Assembly (NCBI GenBank): GCA_030601965.1
Contig: JAUWAR010000006.1
Location: forward strand, 1 to 20,434
DNA from: a bacterium
Lineage (GTDB): Bacteria > Hydrothermota > UBA3073 > JACQXS01 > JAUWAR01
Direction of reading: 5' to 3'
Length of the DNA: 20,434 bases
Within the stretch, counting starts at the first letter, position 1. Every line of letters begins with the position of its first letter. This document shows, piece after piece, positions 7,146 through 14,638 of the stretch. Below the pieces are notes generated by a model that saw nothing but the letters and a program-made list of their open reading frames with translations, had not been told where the DNA came from and did not search any database. Made by a program: the position numbers and the translations under genes.

Positions 7146-7165
7146 GACAAGCTATAATTCTTGTC
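7146..7165 (+). promoter_or_regulatory. dapF -10 region framed by an inverted repeat
   Basis: A perfect TATAAT (7153-7158) lies inside GACAAG-n8-CTTGTC (7146-7151 and 7160-7165), a perfect 6-bp inverted repeat. No convincing -35 is spaced correctly. The layout fits an operator that blocks or activates at the -10. The expected leader is about 22 nt, without a Shine-Dalgarno sequence. Confidence 0.45.
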
Positions 7166-7186
7166 CGATTACTGAATAGTAATAAA

Positions 7187-8041
7187 ATGCGATTTATAAA
7201 GGCACAGGCTACAGGAAATAATTTTATCATAATAGACAATAGAGGTGGCATCTCTGGCAGAAGAAAACCTCTCACATTCACACCGGAATTTATTCAAAGA
7301 CTTTGCGAAAGAAAGAACTTTATTGGAGCAGATGGAGTAATTGTAATTGAGAAACACTTACGACTAAAATTTTATAATAGTGATGGCTCTCGTGCTTGCT
7401 TTTGTGGAAATGGGGCAAGATGTGCGGCTCTTTATCTCTCAAAACTGGAACAATTTTTCTCCAATCCAGATGAGACTGAAAAAGAGATAGAACTTGCTAC
7501 AGATATTGGAATAATACCCGCATTTATTACACCTGCCCGACCCGTCAGCCGACGGGCAGGCGGGGATACTAAAGTAAGAATTGGAATGCCATCTCCAAGA
7601 GGCATCAGACTGTCTCAAAACCTACATCTTAAAAATAAGAAATGGCATTACCATTTTGTAAGAATAGGTGTTCCTCATATAGTTATCTTTGTAAGGGATG
7701 TTGAAAAAATAAATGTTGCTGACCTGGGAAAAGGGTTAAGGTCTCATCCAGAATTTGGAATAGAAGGGACTAATGTTAATTTTGCTCAAATCAGAAAGGG
7801 AAATAGTATAAACCTGCGAACTTTTGAAAGAGGAGTGGAGGCAGAGACACTTTCCTGTGGAACAGGTGCATCTGCCACAGCAATAGCTGCATATCTTGAA
7901 GAAAAACTTGTTTCTCCTGTAAAAGTATCCACTAAAGGTGGTATGCTTAAAGTGTATATTGGTTCAATAGATGAAGTCTATCTGGAAGGTCCTGTCTCTA
8001 TTGTATATGAAGGAGAAACGGAAGAAAGGAGGGTATCTTGA
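7187..8041 (+). CDS. dapF: Diaminopimelate epimerase
   Basis: DapF interconverts LL- and meso-diaminopimelate for lysine and peptidoglycan synthesis. Both catalytic cysteines are present: Cys73 in CGNGARC and Cys224 in SCGTGASATA, close to the usual spacing. Other family landmarks are KAQATGNNFIIID at the N-terminus, GVPHIVIFV, and FGIEGTNVNFAQI. The 284-residue length is slightly over the norm. The excess is explained by PARPVSRRAGGD (about 7533-7566), which is encoded by a palindromic dispersed repeat placed in a surface region before KVRIGMPSP. The stop codon overlaps the TTG start of the next gene. It is the first gene of the long plus-strand operon. Confidence 0.96.
   Translation: MRFIKAQATGNNFIIIDNRGGISGRRKPLTFTPEFIQRLCERKNFIGADGVIVIEKHLRLKFYNSDGSRACFCGNGARCAALYLSKLEQFFSNPDETEKEIELATDIGIIPAFITPARPVSRRAGGDTKVRIGMPSPRGIRLSQNLHLKNKKWHYHFVRIGVPHIVIFVRDVEKINVADLGKGLRSHPEFGIEGTNVNFAQIRKGNSINLRTFERGVEAETLSCGTGASATAIAAYLEEKLVSPVKVSTKGGMLKVYIGSIDEVYLEGPVSIVYEGETEERRVS
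7535..7566. repeat. GC-rich palindromic dispersed repeat inside dapF
   Basis: CCTGCCCG and CGGGCAGG flank a GTCAGCCGAC core, giving a near-perfect palindrome that is much more GC-rich than the gene around it. It is read in frame without disrupting dapF. Confidence 0.75.
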
Positions 8042-9972
8042 AAGAATATAAGCCAGAAGATATAAGAAATATTGTTCTTGCCTCTCATTCAACTACAGGT
8101 AAGACCACGCTTGCCGAGGCAATGCTCTTCACCGCTAAAGTGACAAAAAGACTTGGGAAAATAGATGATGGAACATCTCTATTTGACTATGCAAAGGATG
8201 AGATTGAACGAAAATGCTCAATAAATCTGTCTGTGGCATACTTTGAATATAAAGATAAACTGATGAACCTTATAGACACACCTGGATATTCTGATTTTTG
8301 TGGAGATGCTATCTGTGGCATAAGAAGTGTAGAGAGTTGTATTATACCAATTGATGCGGATACAGGTATTCAACTTGGCACTGAAACCTCTTTTGACCAG
8401 GCGAAAAATAATAACCTTTCTATAATCTTCTTCGTCAACAAACTAAAAAAAACGGATATAGACTTTGAGAAATGCCTTAAAGAATTGAGAGAAACATTTG
8501 GCAATAATGTTGTTCCTTTCACTGTTTTGGATGATAAGGGTAATGTCGTGAGTGTTCTGGATTCTGATACTGGCTATAAGGGGAATCTTATAGAAACAAT
8601 TGCAGAGACAGATGACGCTCTTACAGAAAAGTATTTGAATGACAAACCATTTACCCCTGAGGAAATTCAAGAAGGTATAAAACAGGGTATAAAAACAGGC
8701 AAAATGATTCCGGTATTTGTCGGTAATGCGTCCGAATGCATCGGCGTGGAAGAACTCCTTAACAGCATTGCAGATTATCTCCCTGGGGCAGGCGTGCCTG
8801 AGGATAATCTATCCTCTTTTGTATTCAAGACCCAATTTGGTCTCCATCTTGGTGACCTTAAATATGTACGGGTCTTTTCTGGCACTCTTTCTGCAGGAAG
8901 TACCCTATTCAATCTCACCAAAAACCAGTCTGAAAAGATAAATCAGATATATCTTGTTAGAGGCAAGGAGCGAGAAGAAGTGGAAAGACTGACCCAGGGC
9001 CAAATAGGAATGCTGGTAAAACTCAAGAATACGGACACTGGTGATACACTGGGAACCAAGGATAATACTATATCCTTAGAAAAGATTGAATTTCCTACAC
9101 CTCAATCAGATATTGCGATAGTGCCAAAAACAAAAAAGGATGAAGAAAAGGTCTCTGATGCGCTTTCCAAGATACATGCTGAGGACCCTACAATTACTTA
9201 TAAATATGACCCAGAAACTCATCAAACTATTGTTTCTGGATTGGGAGACCTGCATCTCAATATTGTTTTAGAGAGAATTAAGGACAGATTTGGAGTAGAA
9301 GTTTCTACTGAACCTTGCAAAGTGCATTATAGAGAGACTATTACCAAGACAGCTGAGGCAGAGGGCAAGTATAAAAAGCAAACAGGTGGACATGGTCAAT
9401 ATGGACATTGCTGGGTGAGATTAGAACCCATTGAAAAAGGAAAGGGCTTTGAGTTCGTTGATGCGATTAAGGGTGGAAAAATACCAGCCAGATTCATTCC
9501 CTCTGTGGAAAAAGGATTAAAGGAGGCTATAGGAAAAGGGATTCTTGCAAATTATCCTGTAGTGGATATAAAGGCAACTCTTTATGATGGCAGTTTTCAT
9601 TCTGTTGACTCGTCTGATATTGCATTCAAGATTGCGGCTACTATGGCATTTAAAAGTGCTTCTGAAAAGGCAGGTGCAATCTTGCTTGAACCTATATTAA
9701 ATCTGGAGATAACTGTTAAAGAAGATTTTATGGGTGATGTGATAGGAGACCTGAATGCAAGAAGAAGCAAGGTTCTGGGCTCTGAGCCAAAAGGTAAAAG
9801 TGTAGTGATAAAGGCATTGGTCCCTGAAGCAGAATTGCACAATTATTCTGCTACACTCAGGTCAATTACAGGTGGAGGGGGGTTTTTCAAAAAAGAGTTT
9901 TCCAATTATGAACCAGTGCCAAAGGAGATAGAAAAAAAGGCAATAGAACAAAAAAAGAAGGAGGAGAAATGA
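8038..9972 (+). CDS. Elongation factor G-like GTPase (EF-G paralogue)
   Basis: A 644-residue translational GTPase of the EF-G-like group, shorter than canonical EF-G (about 690-700). Domain order: G domain with P-loop SHSTTGKTT (16-24), a DDGTSLFDYAKDEIERKCSI switch I of the EF-G-like type, DTPG at 80-83, then domain II (LHLGDLKYVRVFSGTL), III, IV with GGHGQYGHC near 450, and V ending TGGGGFFKKEFSNYEPVP. The G4 motif, normally NKxD, reads NKLK at 134-137, so the guanine-specifying Asp is absent. The TTG start is supported by AAGGAGG five nt upstream and overlaps the dapF stop. Its own stop overlaps the start of the caspase-like gene. Probably not the housekeeping EF-G; a ribosome-associated or regulatory role is inferred. 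Confidence 0.9.
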   Translation: MKEYKPEDIRNIVLASHSTTGKTTLAEAMLFTAKVTKRLGKIDDGTSLFDYAKDEIERKCSINLSVAYFEYKDKLMNLIDTPGYSDFCGDAICGIRSVESCIIPIDADTGIQLGTETSFDQAKNNNLSIIFFVNKLKKTDIDFEKCLKELRETFGNNVVPFTVLDDKGNVVSVLDSDTGYKGNLIETIAETDDALTEKYLNDKPFTPEEIQEGIKQGIKTGKMIPVFVGNASECIGVEELLNSIADYLPGAGVPEDNLSSFVFKTQFGLHLGDLKYVRVFSGTLSAGSTLFNLTKNQSEKINQIYLVRGKEREEVERLTQGQIGMLVKLKNTDTGDTLGTKDNTISLEKIEFPTPQSDIAIVPKTKKDEEKVSDALSKIHAEDPTITYKYDPETHQTIVSGLGDLHLNIVLERIKDRFGVEVSTEPCKVHYRETITKTAEAEGKYKKQTGGHGQYGHCWVRLEPIEKGKGFEFVDAIKGGKIPARFIPSVEKGLKEAIGKGILANYPVVDIKATLYDGSFHSVDSSDIAFKIAATMAFKSASEKAGAILLEPILNLEITVKEDFMGDVIGDLNARRSKVLGSEPKGKSVVIKALVPEAELHNYSATLRSITGGGGFFKKEFSNYEPVPKEIEKKAIEQKKKEEK

Positions 9973-11756
9973 ACAAAAATCCGAAATCTCCCGACAAAGT
10001 CGGGACAGGCTCCATCCGAAATCCGAAATTTTTAGGATTTCATTTTTTTGTCTTACTGCTTACTGCTTACTGCTTACTGCTTACTGCTTCATTTGGAGAG
10101 ATAATAGAAAAAAGTGGACCAACGCCCAGATGGGTGGAAAGACCTCCAAAATCTAACAGGATGGAGATATTTGTTGTGGGTAGGATGGAAAGAGGTATTA
10201 CTCTCCAATCTGCAAGAAGGGAGGCATTTCACGATGGGGTTTCTAACATTCTTAACGAATGTATGAGAGAACTATGGTTCTTTTGCAAACAAAGGCGAAT
10301 ACCCGAAAATGAGATTCGTGAACTATTAAAGGGGAGTTCAACGCATCTCAGAAAACTCCTGGCACGACTGATACAGCCAAAAGGTAAACATTTTGTGGAA
10401 TACAGAGATGGCAGAAAAGTATTTTATGATTGTCATGTTCTACTTTCTTTATCCCGCAAAGAAGTTGAAAAGGCAAAGAAAACAATATGGAGGGGTGCTC
10501 AGAAGAAAATGCTTAGACTACGGACTGAAAGGGCTTCTCAAGAACTTGAAGAACTGGAAAGACCACGAAAACCCAAGGAGAGACCAGTAGAAGAGGTAAA
10601 ACACGAGGAGGAGCCAAAGGCAGAACAACCTATAGAGAAGGTTGAGTCACTAAAAGATGTATGTGAGCCTCAGATTGTGATAAATTCACCCACATCTGGA
10701 CTTAAGATTGTCAGTAAAACCATTAAGATTGACGGGGTGGTAATGGATGATGGCAAAATCAAAAAGGTGCTTCTTAATGGCAAAGAAATAGAGCGAACAA
10801 GGGGTGTTGCAGTTATTCCTGAGGCAGATTTTCCTATAGAAGATAAATTCATTTTTTCTGTTGGCAATTTTAATCTTAAGGATGGGGTCAATAATATAGA
10901 GATAGAGGCTTATGATGAGGCTGGACATAGTTCTAAAAAGACAGTTACTGTGGAGTGTGTTTCTCAAGGTACTGCATTAAAGGTCCGTTCGCTTCCACAA
11001 ATTTGGGCTGTAATTATAGGGGTGAGTGAATATACGCATTCTGATATACCCACTTTGAAATATGCACATCAGGACGCAAAGGCATTTTGTGATTTTCTTA
11101 AATCTCCTGCAGGTGGAAATGTGCCGGATGACCATATTACACTTATTTTGAATAAAGACGCTACAAGTGCAAATATATTGGGTAAAATGAATAAATTGCT
11201 CAAGCGTGCATTCAAGAACGATATGGTTATTTTATATTTTGCCCAGCATGGAACACCTGACCCTGATGGAAGTGATATATATTTTCTGCCTTATGATGGT
11301 GACCCGAATAACCTGATAGGTACTGCGATTTCACACACCCGTATTACAAAGATAACTCGCAATATACAAGCAGGAAAAGTTATCTATTTTATTGATGCCT
11401 GTCATGCAGGTGGTATGGGTGCTGCATTTGCTTTAAGAGGTGGCGGTAGTGAGGTCATAAATCAGATGGGATTAAAGATTGCCCAGGCAAAAAATGGAGT
11501 AGCGGTCTTTTCAGCATCCACTGCCCAGCAATTCTCAAGAGAAGACGAAAAATGGGGTGGCGGACATGGTGTATTTACCTATCATCTTTTAGAAGGATTA
11601 AAAGGTAAAGCAGACTTGAATAGTGACAAAGTAATAACTGTCAGAGAGGTATTTGATTATTTATATCGCAGAGTTGGAGAAGACACAGAAGGAAACCAGT
11701 ATCCCGAACTCACGGGCACTTACGACGACAATATGCCATTGTCAATATTGAAATAA
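9969..11756 (+). CDS. Secreted caspase-like (peptidase C14) protein
   Basis: A 595-residue exported protein. The signal peptide is unusual: residues 1-27 derive from dispersed repeats, and its hydrophobic core VLLLTAYCLLLTASFG is encoded by a TTACTGC heptamer tract. Residues about 45-170 (PRWVERPP...FVVGRM...ARREAFHDGV) resemble the LPP20/FlgT-like domain; a charged Glu/Lys/Pro linker follows, then an Ig-like domain (about 228-325, INSPTSG...IDGVV.DDG). The caspase fold begins at WAVIIGVSEY, with the catalytic dyad His427 (FAQHG) and Cys478 (DACHAGG). An EF-hand-like DLNSDKVITVREV follows near 549. GGAGG lies before ATG 9969, which overlaps the EF-G-like stop. Substrate unknown; it should act in the periplasm or at the envelope. 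Confidence 0.88.
   Translation: MNKNPKSPDKVGTGSIRNPKFLGFHFFVLLLTAYCLLLTASFGEIIEKSGPTPRWVERPPKSNRMEIFVVGRMERGITLQSARREAFHDGVSNILNECMRELWFFCKQRRIPENEIRELLKGSSTHLRKLLARLIQPKGKHFVEYRDGRKVFYDCHVLLSLSRKEVEKAKKTIWRGAQKKMLRLRTERASQELEELERPRKPKERPVEEVKHEEEPKAEQPIEKVESLKDVCEPQIVINSPTSGLKIVSKTIKIDGVVMDDGKIKKVLLNGKEIERTRGVAVIPEADFPIEDKFIFSVGNFNLKDGVNNIEIEAYDEAGHSSKKTVTVECVSQGTALKVRSLPQIWAVIIGVSEYTHSDIPTLKYAHQDAKAFCDFLKSPAGGNVPDDHITLILNKDATSANILGKMNKLLKRAFKNDMVILYFAQHGTPDPDGSDIYFLPYDGDPNNLIGTAISHTRITKITRNIQAGKVIYFIDACHAGGMGAAFALRGGGSEVINQMGLKIAQAKNGVAVFSASTAQQFSREDEKWGGGHGVFTYHLLEGLKGKADLNSDKVITVREVFDYLYRRVGEDTEGNQYPELTGTYDDNMPLSILK
9977..10030. repeat. ATCCGAA repeats with nested palindrome at the caspase N-terminus
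   Basis: AATCCGAAAT occurs at the left, two ATCCGAA heptamers at 10014-10027, and a perfect CCCGAC-AAA-GTCGGG hairpin (9990-10004) lies between. The unit encodes the first 20 or so residues of the caspase-like protein. Confidence 0.7.
10053..10087. repeat. Heptamer tract (TTACTGC)5 encoding a signal-peptide core
   Basis: Five exact TTACTGC units in a row. Read in frame they give the hydrophobic peptide LLLTAYCLLLTA of the caspase-like protein. Confidence 0.95.
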
Positions 11757-11765
11757 AGGGGGATA

Positions 11766-11792
11766 ATGGATTTTGAAAATACCAATAAATAA
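11766..11792 (+). promoter_or_regulatory. Eight-codon coupling ORF before the CHASE2 cyclase
   Basis: AAAGGGGGATA precedes ATG 11766, which reads MDFENTNK and stops at TAA 11790-11792. That TAA shares its last A with the cyclase ATG (TAATG). The cyclase has no ribosome site of its own, so initiation by termination-reinitiation is likely. Confidence 0.5.
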
Positions 11793-13546
11793 TGAAAAAT
11801 AAAAAATCCTATCTTGCAGCCCTCTACATCACCTCTGGACTTACTGTTTTATTAGTACTCCTTAATTTTATCGGCATCTTTGATTTTCTTGAACTCAAGA
11901 CCTATGACTTTCGCTTTAAGATAAGAGCGCAGGGAGAACAATCACCTCGCCCAAGACCAGATATTTCTATAATCACAATTGATAATGAATCACTTGCCGA
12001 AATCGGTAAGTGGCCCTGGCCCAGAAAGGAATTTACAAAACTTATTGAAATCCTCGAACAACAAGGAGTGAAAAAAATAGCGTTTGATATTATTATGAGC
12101 GAACAAGACCCAGATGACGAAACCCTGAAATCAGTAATGGTAAAATCAGAAAACATTATACTTCCCTATACCCTTGAATATTCAGGAAATAAACTCACAC
12201 GAGTCTCATATCCTACAAAGGCTCTTAGTAGGGGTTTGATTAATAAAACCCACACTACTCTTGGCTTTATTAATATCCCAATTGACAAAGATGGTTACCT
12301 CCGACGGGCACGATTATCGGTTTCTGATAATAAAAAGACTTATTATTCCATTGCAGTCCTGATGTCCGATGTAGATTCCCAATTTCTTAAAGCATATCCT
12401 GAAATCCTTATTAACTATACAAATAAACAATTTAATAAAATCCCATTTCATTATGTAATCAAAGGAGATTTTCCTGATGGTATATTTAAAAATAGTGTGG
12501 TTCTTGTGGGAAAGACATATCCAGACTGTAAAGATATCTTCTTGACTCCAATGGGGTCTATATATGGAGTTGAAGTTCATGCAAATATTATTAATACCCT
12601 TCTTAATAGAACATTTATTCATAAATCAGCCCTCTGGCAGGATATTCTTATTCTCTTCTTTTTAATTTTATTCATCTGTCTATTTTCGTGTAGATTTAGT
12701 CTTTTGAAAACACTTGCTTTTACAGGAATAGAAATTATATTCATACTATTTATAGGCTTATATCTATTTATTGCAAAATCCTATTTTATCTTATTTTCTA
12801 TGTCTTTTGCTGGAATAATACTCGCATATATAGGAACACTTGGAGTTAAAATAAAAACAGAGACATTTGAAAAAAAGCGTATCAGGACATTCTTTTCCCG
12901 ATATATCGCTCCAGAAGTAGTTGACCTTATTCTTACAAATGAACCAAAATTAGTGGGGGAGAGACGAGAGATTACTGTGCTCTTTTCTGACATCAGAGAT
13001 TTCACAAAACTTTCTTCTGAGCTTAAACCAGAAGGAACTCTATCTTTTCTCAATACCTACTTTACAGAAATGATAAAGATATTATTTGAAGAAAGAGGCA
13101 CCTGGAACAAATTTATGGGCGATGGACTGATGGCAATCTATGGTGCTCCAATTGCCTTTGATAACCACGCTGAGTGTGCGGTAATCTCAGCAATCAAGAT
13201 GATAGAAAAAGTTAAGCAACTAAACAAAGACTGTGGGAAGGACTTTCCAGTCCCAATAAAGATTGGAATTGGTATTCATACAGGCATGGCAATAGTTGGA
13301 AACATTGGCTCTTCTAATAGAATGGAATATACCGCTGTTGGTAAGACCGTGAATCTTGCATCCCGATTAGAAGAACTAACAAAAGAAATACCGTCCGCCT
13401 CAGGCGGAGGCGGAGAAGGGGGTGATATACTTATATCTGAAGAAACATACAAAAGGGTCAAGGATTCAATATCGGCAGAATTTGCGGGAGAACACAAAAT
13501 TAGAGGCATTGAAGAACCTGTGAAGGTATATAGAGTCAAGAGTTAG
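11792..13546 (+). CDS. CHASE2-domain adenylate cyclase (class III)
   Basis: A 584-residue membrane receptor cyclase making a cyclic nucleotide, probably cAMP. An N-terminal helix (residues 8-30) is followed by an extracytoplasmic CHASE2 domain (TYDFRFKIRAQG, ISIITIDNESLAEIGKWPWPR, VKKIAFDII...), then three helices near 285-350. The catalytic domain starts at ITVLFSDIRDFT. Metal ligands are Asp400 and Asp444, 44 apart. Adenine-specifying positions are Lys440 and Thr514 (YTAVGK), a bacterial adenylate cyclase pair. Asn521 and Arg525 complete the site. Between RLEELTKEI and DILISEETY lies PSASGGGGEGG, an in-frame palindromic repeat. The ligand is unknown. It lies between the caspase-like and FecR genes. 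Confidence 0.93.
   Translation: MKNKKSYLAALYITSGLTVLLVLLNFIGIFDFLELKTYDFRFKIRAQGEQSPRPRPDISIITIDNESLAEIGKWPWPRKEFTKLIEILEQQGVKKIAFDIIMSEQDPDDETLKSVMVKSENIILPYTLEYSGNKLTRVSYPTKALSRGLINKTHTTLGFINIPIDKDGYLRRARLSVSDNKKTYYSIAVLMSDVDSQFLKAYPEILINYTNKQFNKIPFHYVIKGDFPDGIFKNSVVLVGKTYPDCKDIFLTPMGSIYGVEVHANIINTLLNRTFIHKSALWQDILILFFLILFICLFSCRFSLLKTLAFTGIEIIFILFIGLYLFIAKSYFILFSMSFAGIILAYIGTLGVKIKTETFEKKRIRTFFSRYIAPEVVDLILTNEPKLVGERREITVLFSDIRDFTKLSSELKPEGTLSFLNTYFTEMIKILFEERGTWNKFMGDGLMAIYGAPIAFDNHAECAVISAIKMIEKVKQLNKDCGKDFPVPIKIGIGIHTGMAIVGNIGSSNRMEYTAVGKTVNLASRLEELTKEIPSASGGGGEGGDILISEETYKRVKDSISAEFAGEHKIRGIEEPVKVYRVKS
13392..13424. repeat. TCCGCCTCAGGCGGA palindromic repeat inside the cyclase gene
   Basis: TCCGCCTCAGGCGGAGGCGGA is a GC-rich palindrome with an extra GGCGGA. 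It encodes SASGGGG between two conserved segments of the cyclase domain, where related proteins have only a short turn. Confidence 0.7.
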
Positions 13547-13559
13547 AAAAGGGGGTCTT

Positions 13560-14468
13560 ATGTTTTATGCATTTTTAGTTTCTTTATTACTTGTTCAAGG
13601 AGAGGGGAAAATAGCCATTCTTATGGACTATAAAGGTGATGTCTGGACAAGACAAAAGAACGAGGAGATATGGCAATTGCCTTATGTGGGTTATGGTTTC
13701 TGTAAGGGTGACAGGCTCAAAATAAAGGAAGATGCAGAGGCAACATTACTCCTTGAGGGTGACCTTGAATGGAAAGTTGGTCCCTCCACTGTTCCATATA
13801 CGCTTGTCGATGAAAAAATTGCGAATCTTGTTGAGGAGAAAAAAGTAGGTTCTTCTCCTGTAAAGGGTGTTGTAAAAGGCTTGTTTAAGTTCTTCCAGGA
13901 GAAATTTGAACAGACACAGGAAGGACTTATGCAAGTGGCTGGTGTAAGGGCACTGGAAACAGTGGGAGGGAAAACACCTGTGATTCTTGGTCCCAGAAAT
14001 TCAAGTATTATGACAACTACTCCTTTTCTTGAGTGGAGCGAGGTTGATGGAGCAATTGGGTATCAGATTACTATCTATGATAACGAAGGACTTGTCTTTT
14101 CAACTACCTTAATAGAGACAAAACTTGATTACACCGGTCCGGAGCTTCAAAAAGGAAGAAAGTATAGCTGGTTTGTAAATGCCATTACAGAAAGAGCCTC
14201 TTTCCCTTCAGTATGTGTCTCATTTACGATACTTAAAGATGAAAAAATTGAGCAAGTATCTGTAAAGCAGAGAGAGATATCCGAGCTTGAACTTAGTAGT
14301 GTATCAAAATATTTACTTCTGGCAAGTTTTTATGAACAAGAGGGGCTTTATATGGATGCAATGGGAGAATATTGCAAAATTCTTGTTATTTCGCCTAATA
14401 ACAAGACAGCCTTGCTTTTACTGGACCAACTGCACTGGCAACTTGGCCTCTCCTCTCCAAGAGGATAG
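13560..14468 (+). CDS. FecR-like / FN3-like / TPR-like exported protein
   Basis: A 302-residue protein starting 13 nt after the cyclase stop, with GGGGGT before its ATG. A short hydrophobic start (MFYAFLVSLLLVQGEG) looks like an export signal although it lacks an n-region Lys or Arg. Residues 16-85 (GKIAILMDYKGDVWTRQ...GFCKGDRLKIKEDAEATLLL) fit the FecR-type ligand-sensing fold. Residues about 140-225 (GPRNSSIMTTTPFLEWSEVDGAIGYQITIYD...KYSWFVNA) form a fibronectin III-like domain. Residues 250-295 (KYLLLASFYEQEGLYMDAMGEYCKIL) resemble a TPR pair. FecR-domain proteins beside CHASE2 proteins are a recurring arrangement, so it may sense the same envelope signal. No anti-sigma segment is present. 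Confidence 0.75.
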   Translation: MFYAFLVSLLLVQGEGKIAILMDYKGDVWTRQKNEEIWQLPYVGYGFCKGDRLKIKEDAEATLLLEGDLEWKVGPSTVPYTLVDEKIANLVEEKKVGSSPVKGVVKGLFKFFQEKFEQTQEGLMQVAGVRALETVGGKTPVILGPRNSSIMTTTPFLEWSEVDGAIGYQITIYDNEGLVFSTTLIETKLDYTGPELQKGRKYSWFVNAITERASFPSVCVSFTILKDEKIEQVSVKQREISELELSSVSKYLLLASFYEQEGLYMDAMGEYCKILVISPNNKTALLLLDQLHWQLGLSSPRG

Positions 14469-14476
14469 TTATAAGA

Positions 14477-14532
14477 AATCCGAATGACGAATGTCAAATC
14501 AAATTCCAAAATCCAAATAACAAATGTCAAAA
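14477..14532. repeat. AATCCGA/AACAAAT-type heptamer-period spacer
   Basis: Degenerate units AATCCGA, ATGACGA, ATGTCAA, ATCAAAT, TCCAAAA, TCCAAAT, AACAAAT and GTCAAAA follow each other in 7-nt register, immediately after the FecR-like gene. It is noncoding. The remaining 100 bases before the transglutaminase gene hold a TTGACA (14601-14606) and a TATAAT (14619-14624) that are too close together (12 nt) for a standard promoter. Confidence 0.6.
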
Positions 14533-14638
14533 CAGCATCCTGAACTTAAAAGGGACATTAGAAGATTACTTGTCACTTTCAATAAGGTGGTAGGTTTTTC
14601 TTGACATTCTAATTTTTATATAATATCTCTTTTTTAAG

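Noticed and set aside
7144..7158. TTGACA plus TATAAT before dapF as a standard promoter
   Set aside because: Only 3 nt separate the two boxes; the TATAAT was kept as a -10 but not this pairing.
6656..7186. tRNA, rRNA or a riboswitch in the long intergenic region
   Set aside because: No cloverleaf or known aptamer core was recognisable; the region is accounted for by the small ORF, hairpin, palindrome, MITE, direct repeat and promoter.
9969..11756. The caspase-like gene cluster as a known phage-defence system
   Set aside because: The protease has a signal peptide and no CHAT-gasdermin, reverse transcriptase, CBASS or Pycsar effector is present, so a named defence class cannot be supported.
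14524..14604. 26-codon ORF MSKQHPELKRDIRRLLVTFN... between the FecR-like and transglutaminase genes
   Set aside because: It starts inside repeat DNA, has no ribosome site and matches nothing I recognise; likely chance.
14601..14624. TTGACA and TATAAT before the transglutaminase gene as a normal promoter
   Set aside because: The 12-nt spacing is well below the 15-19 range; one box may be used, but not both together.
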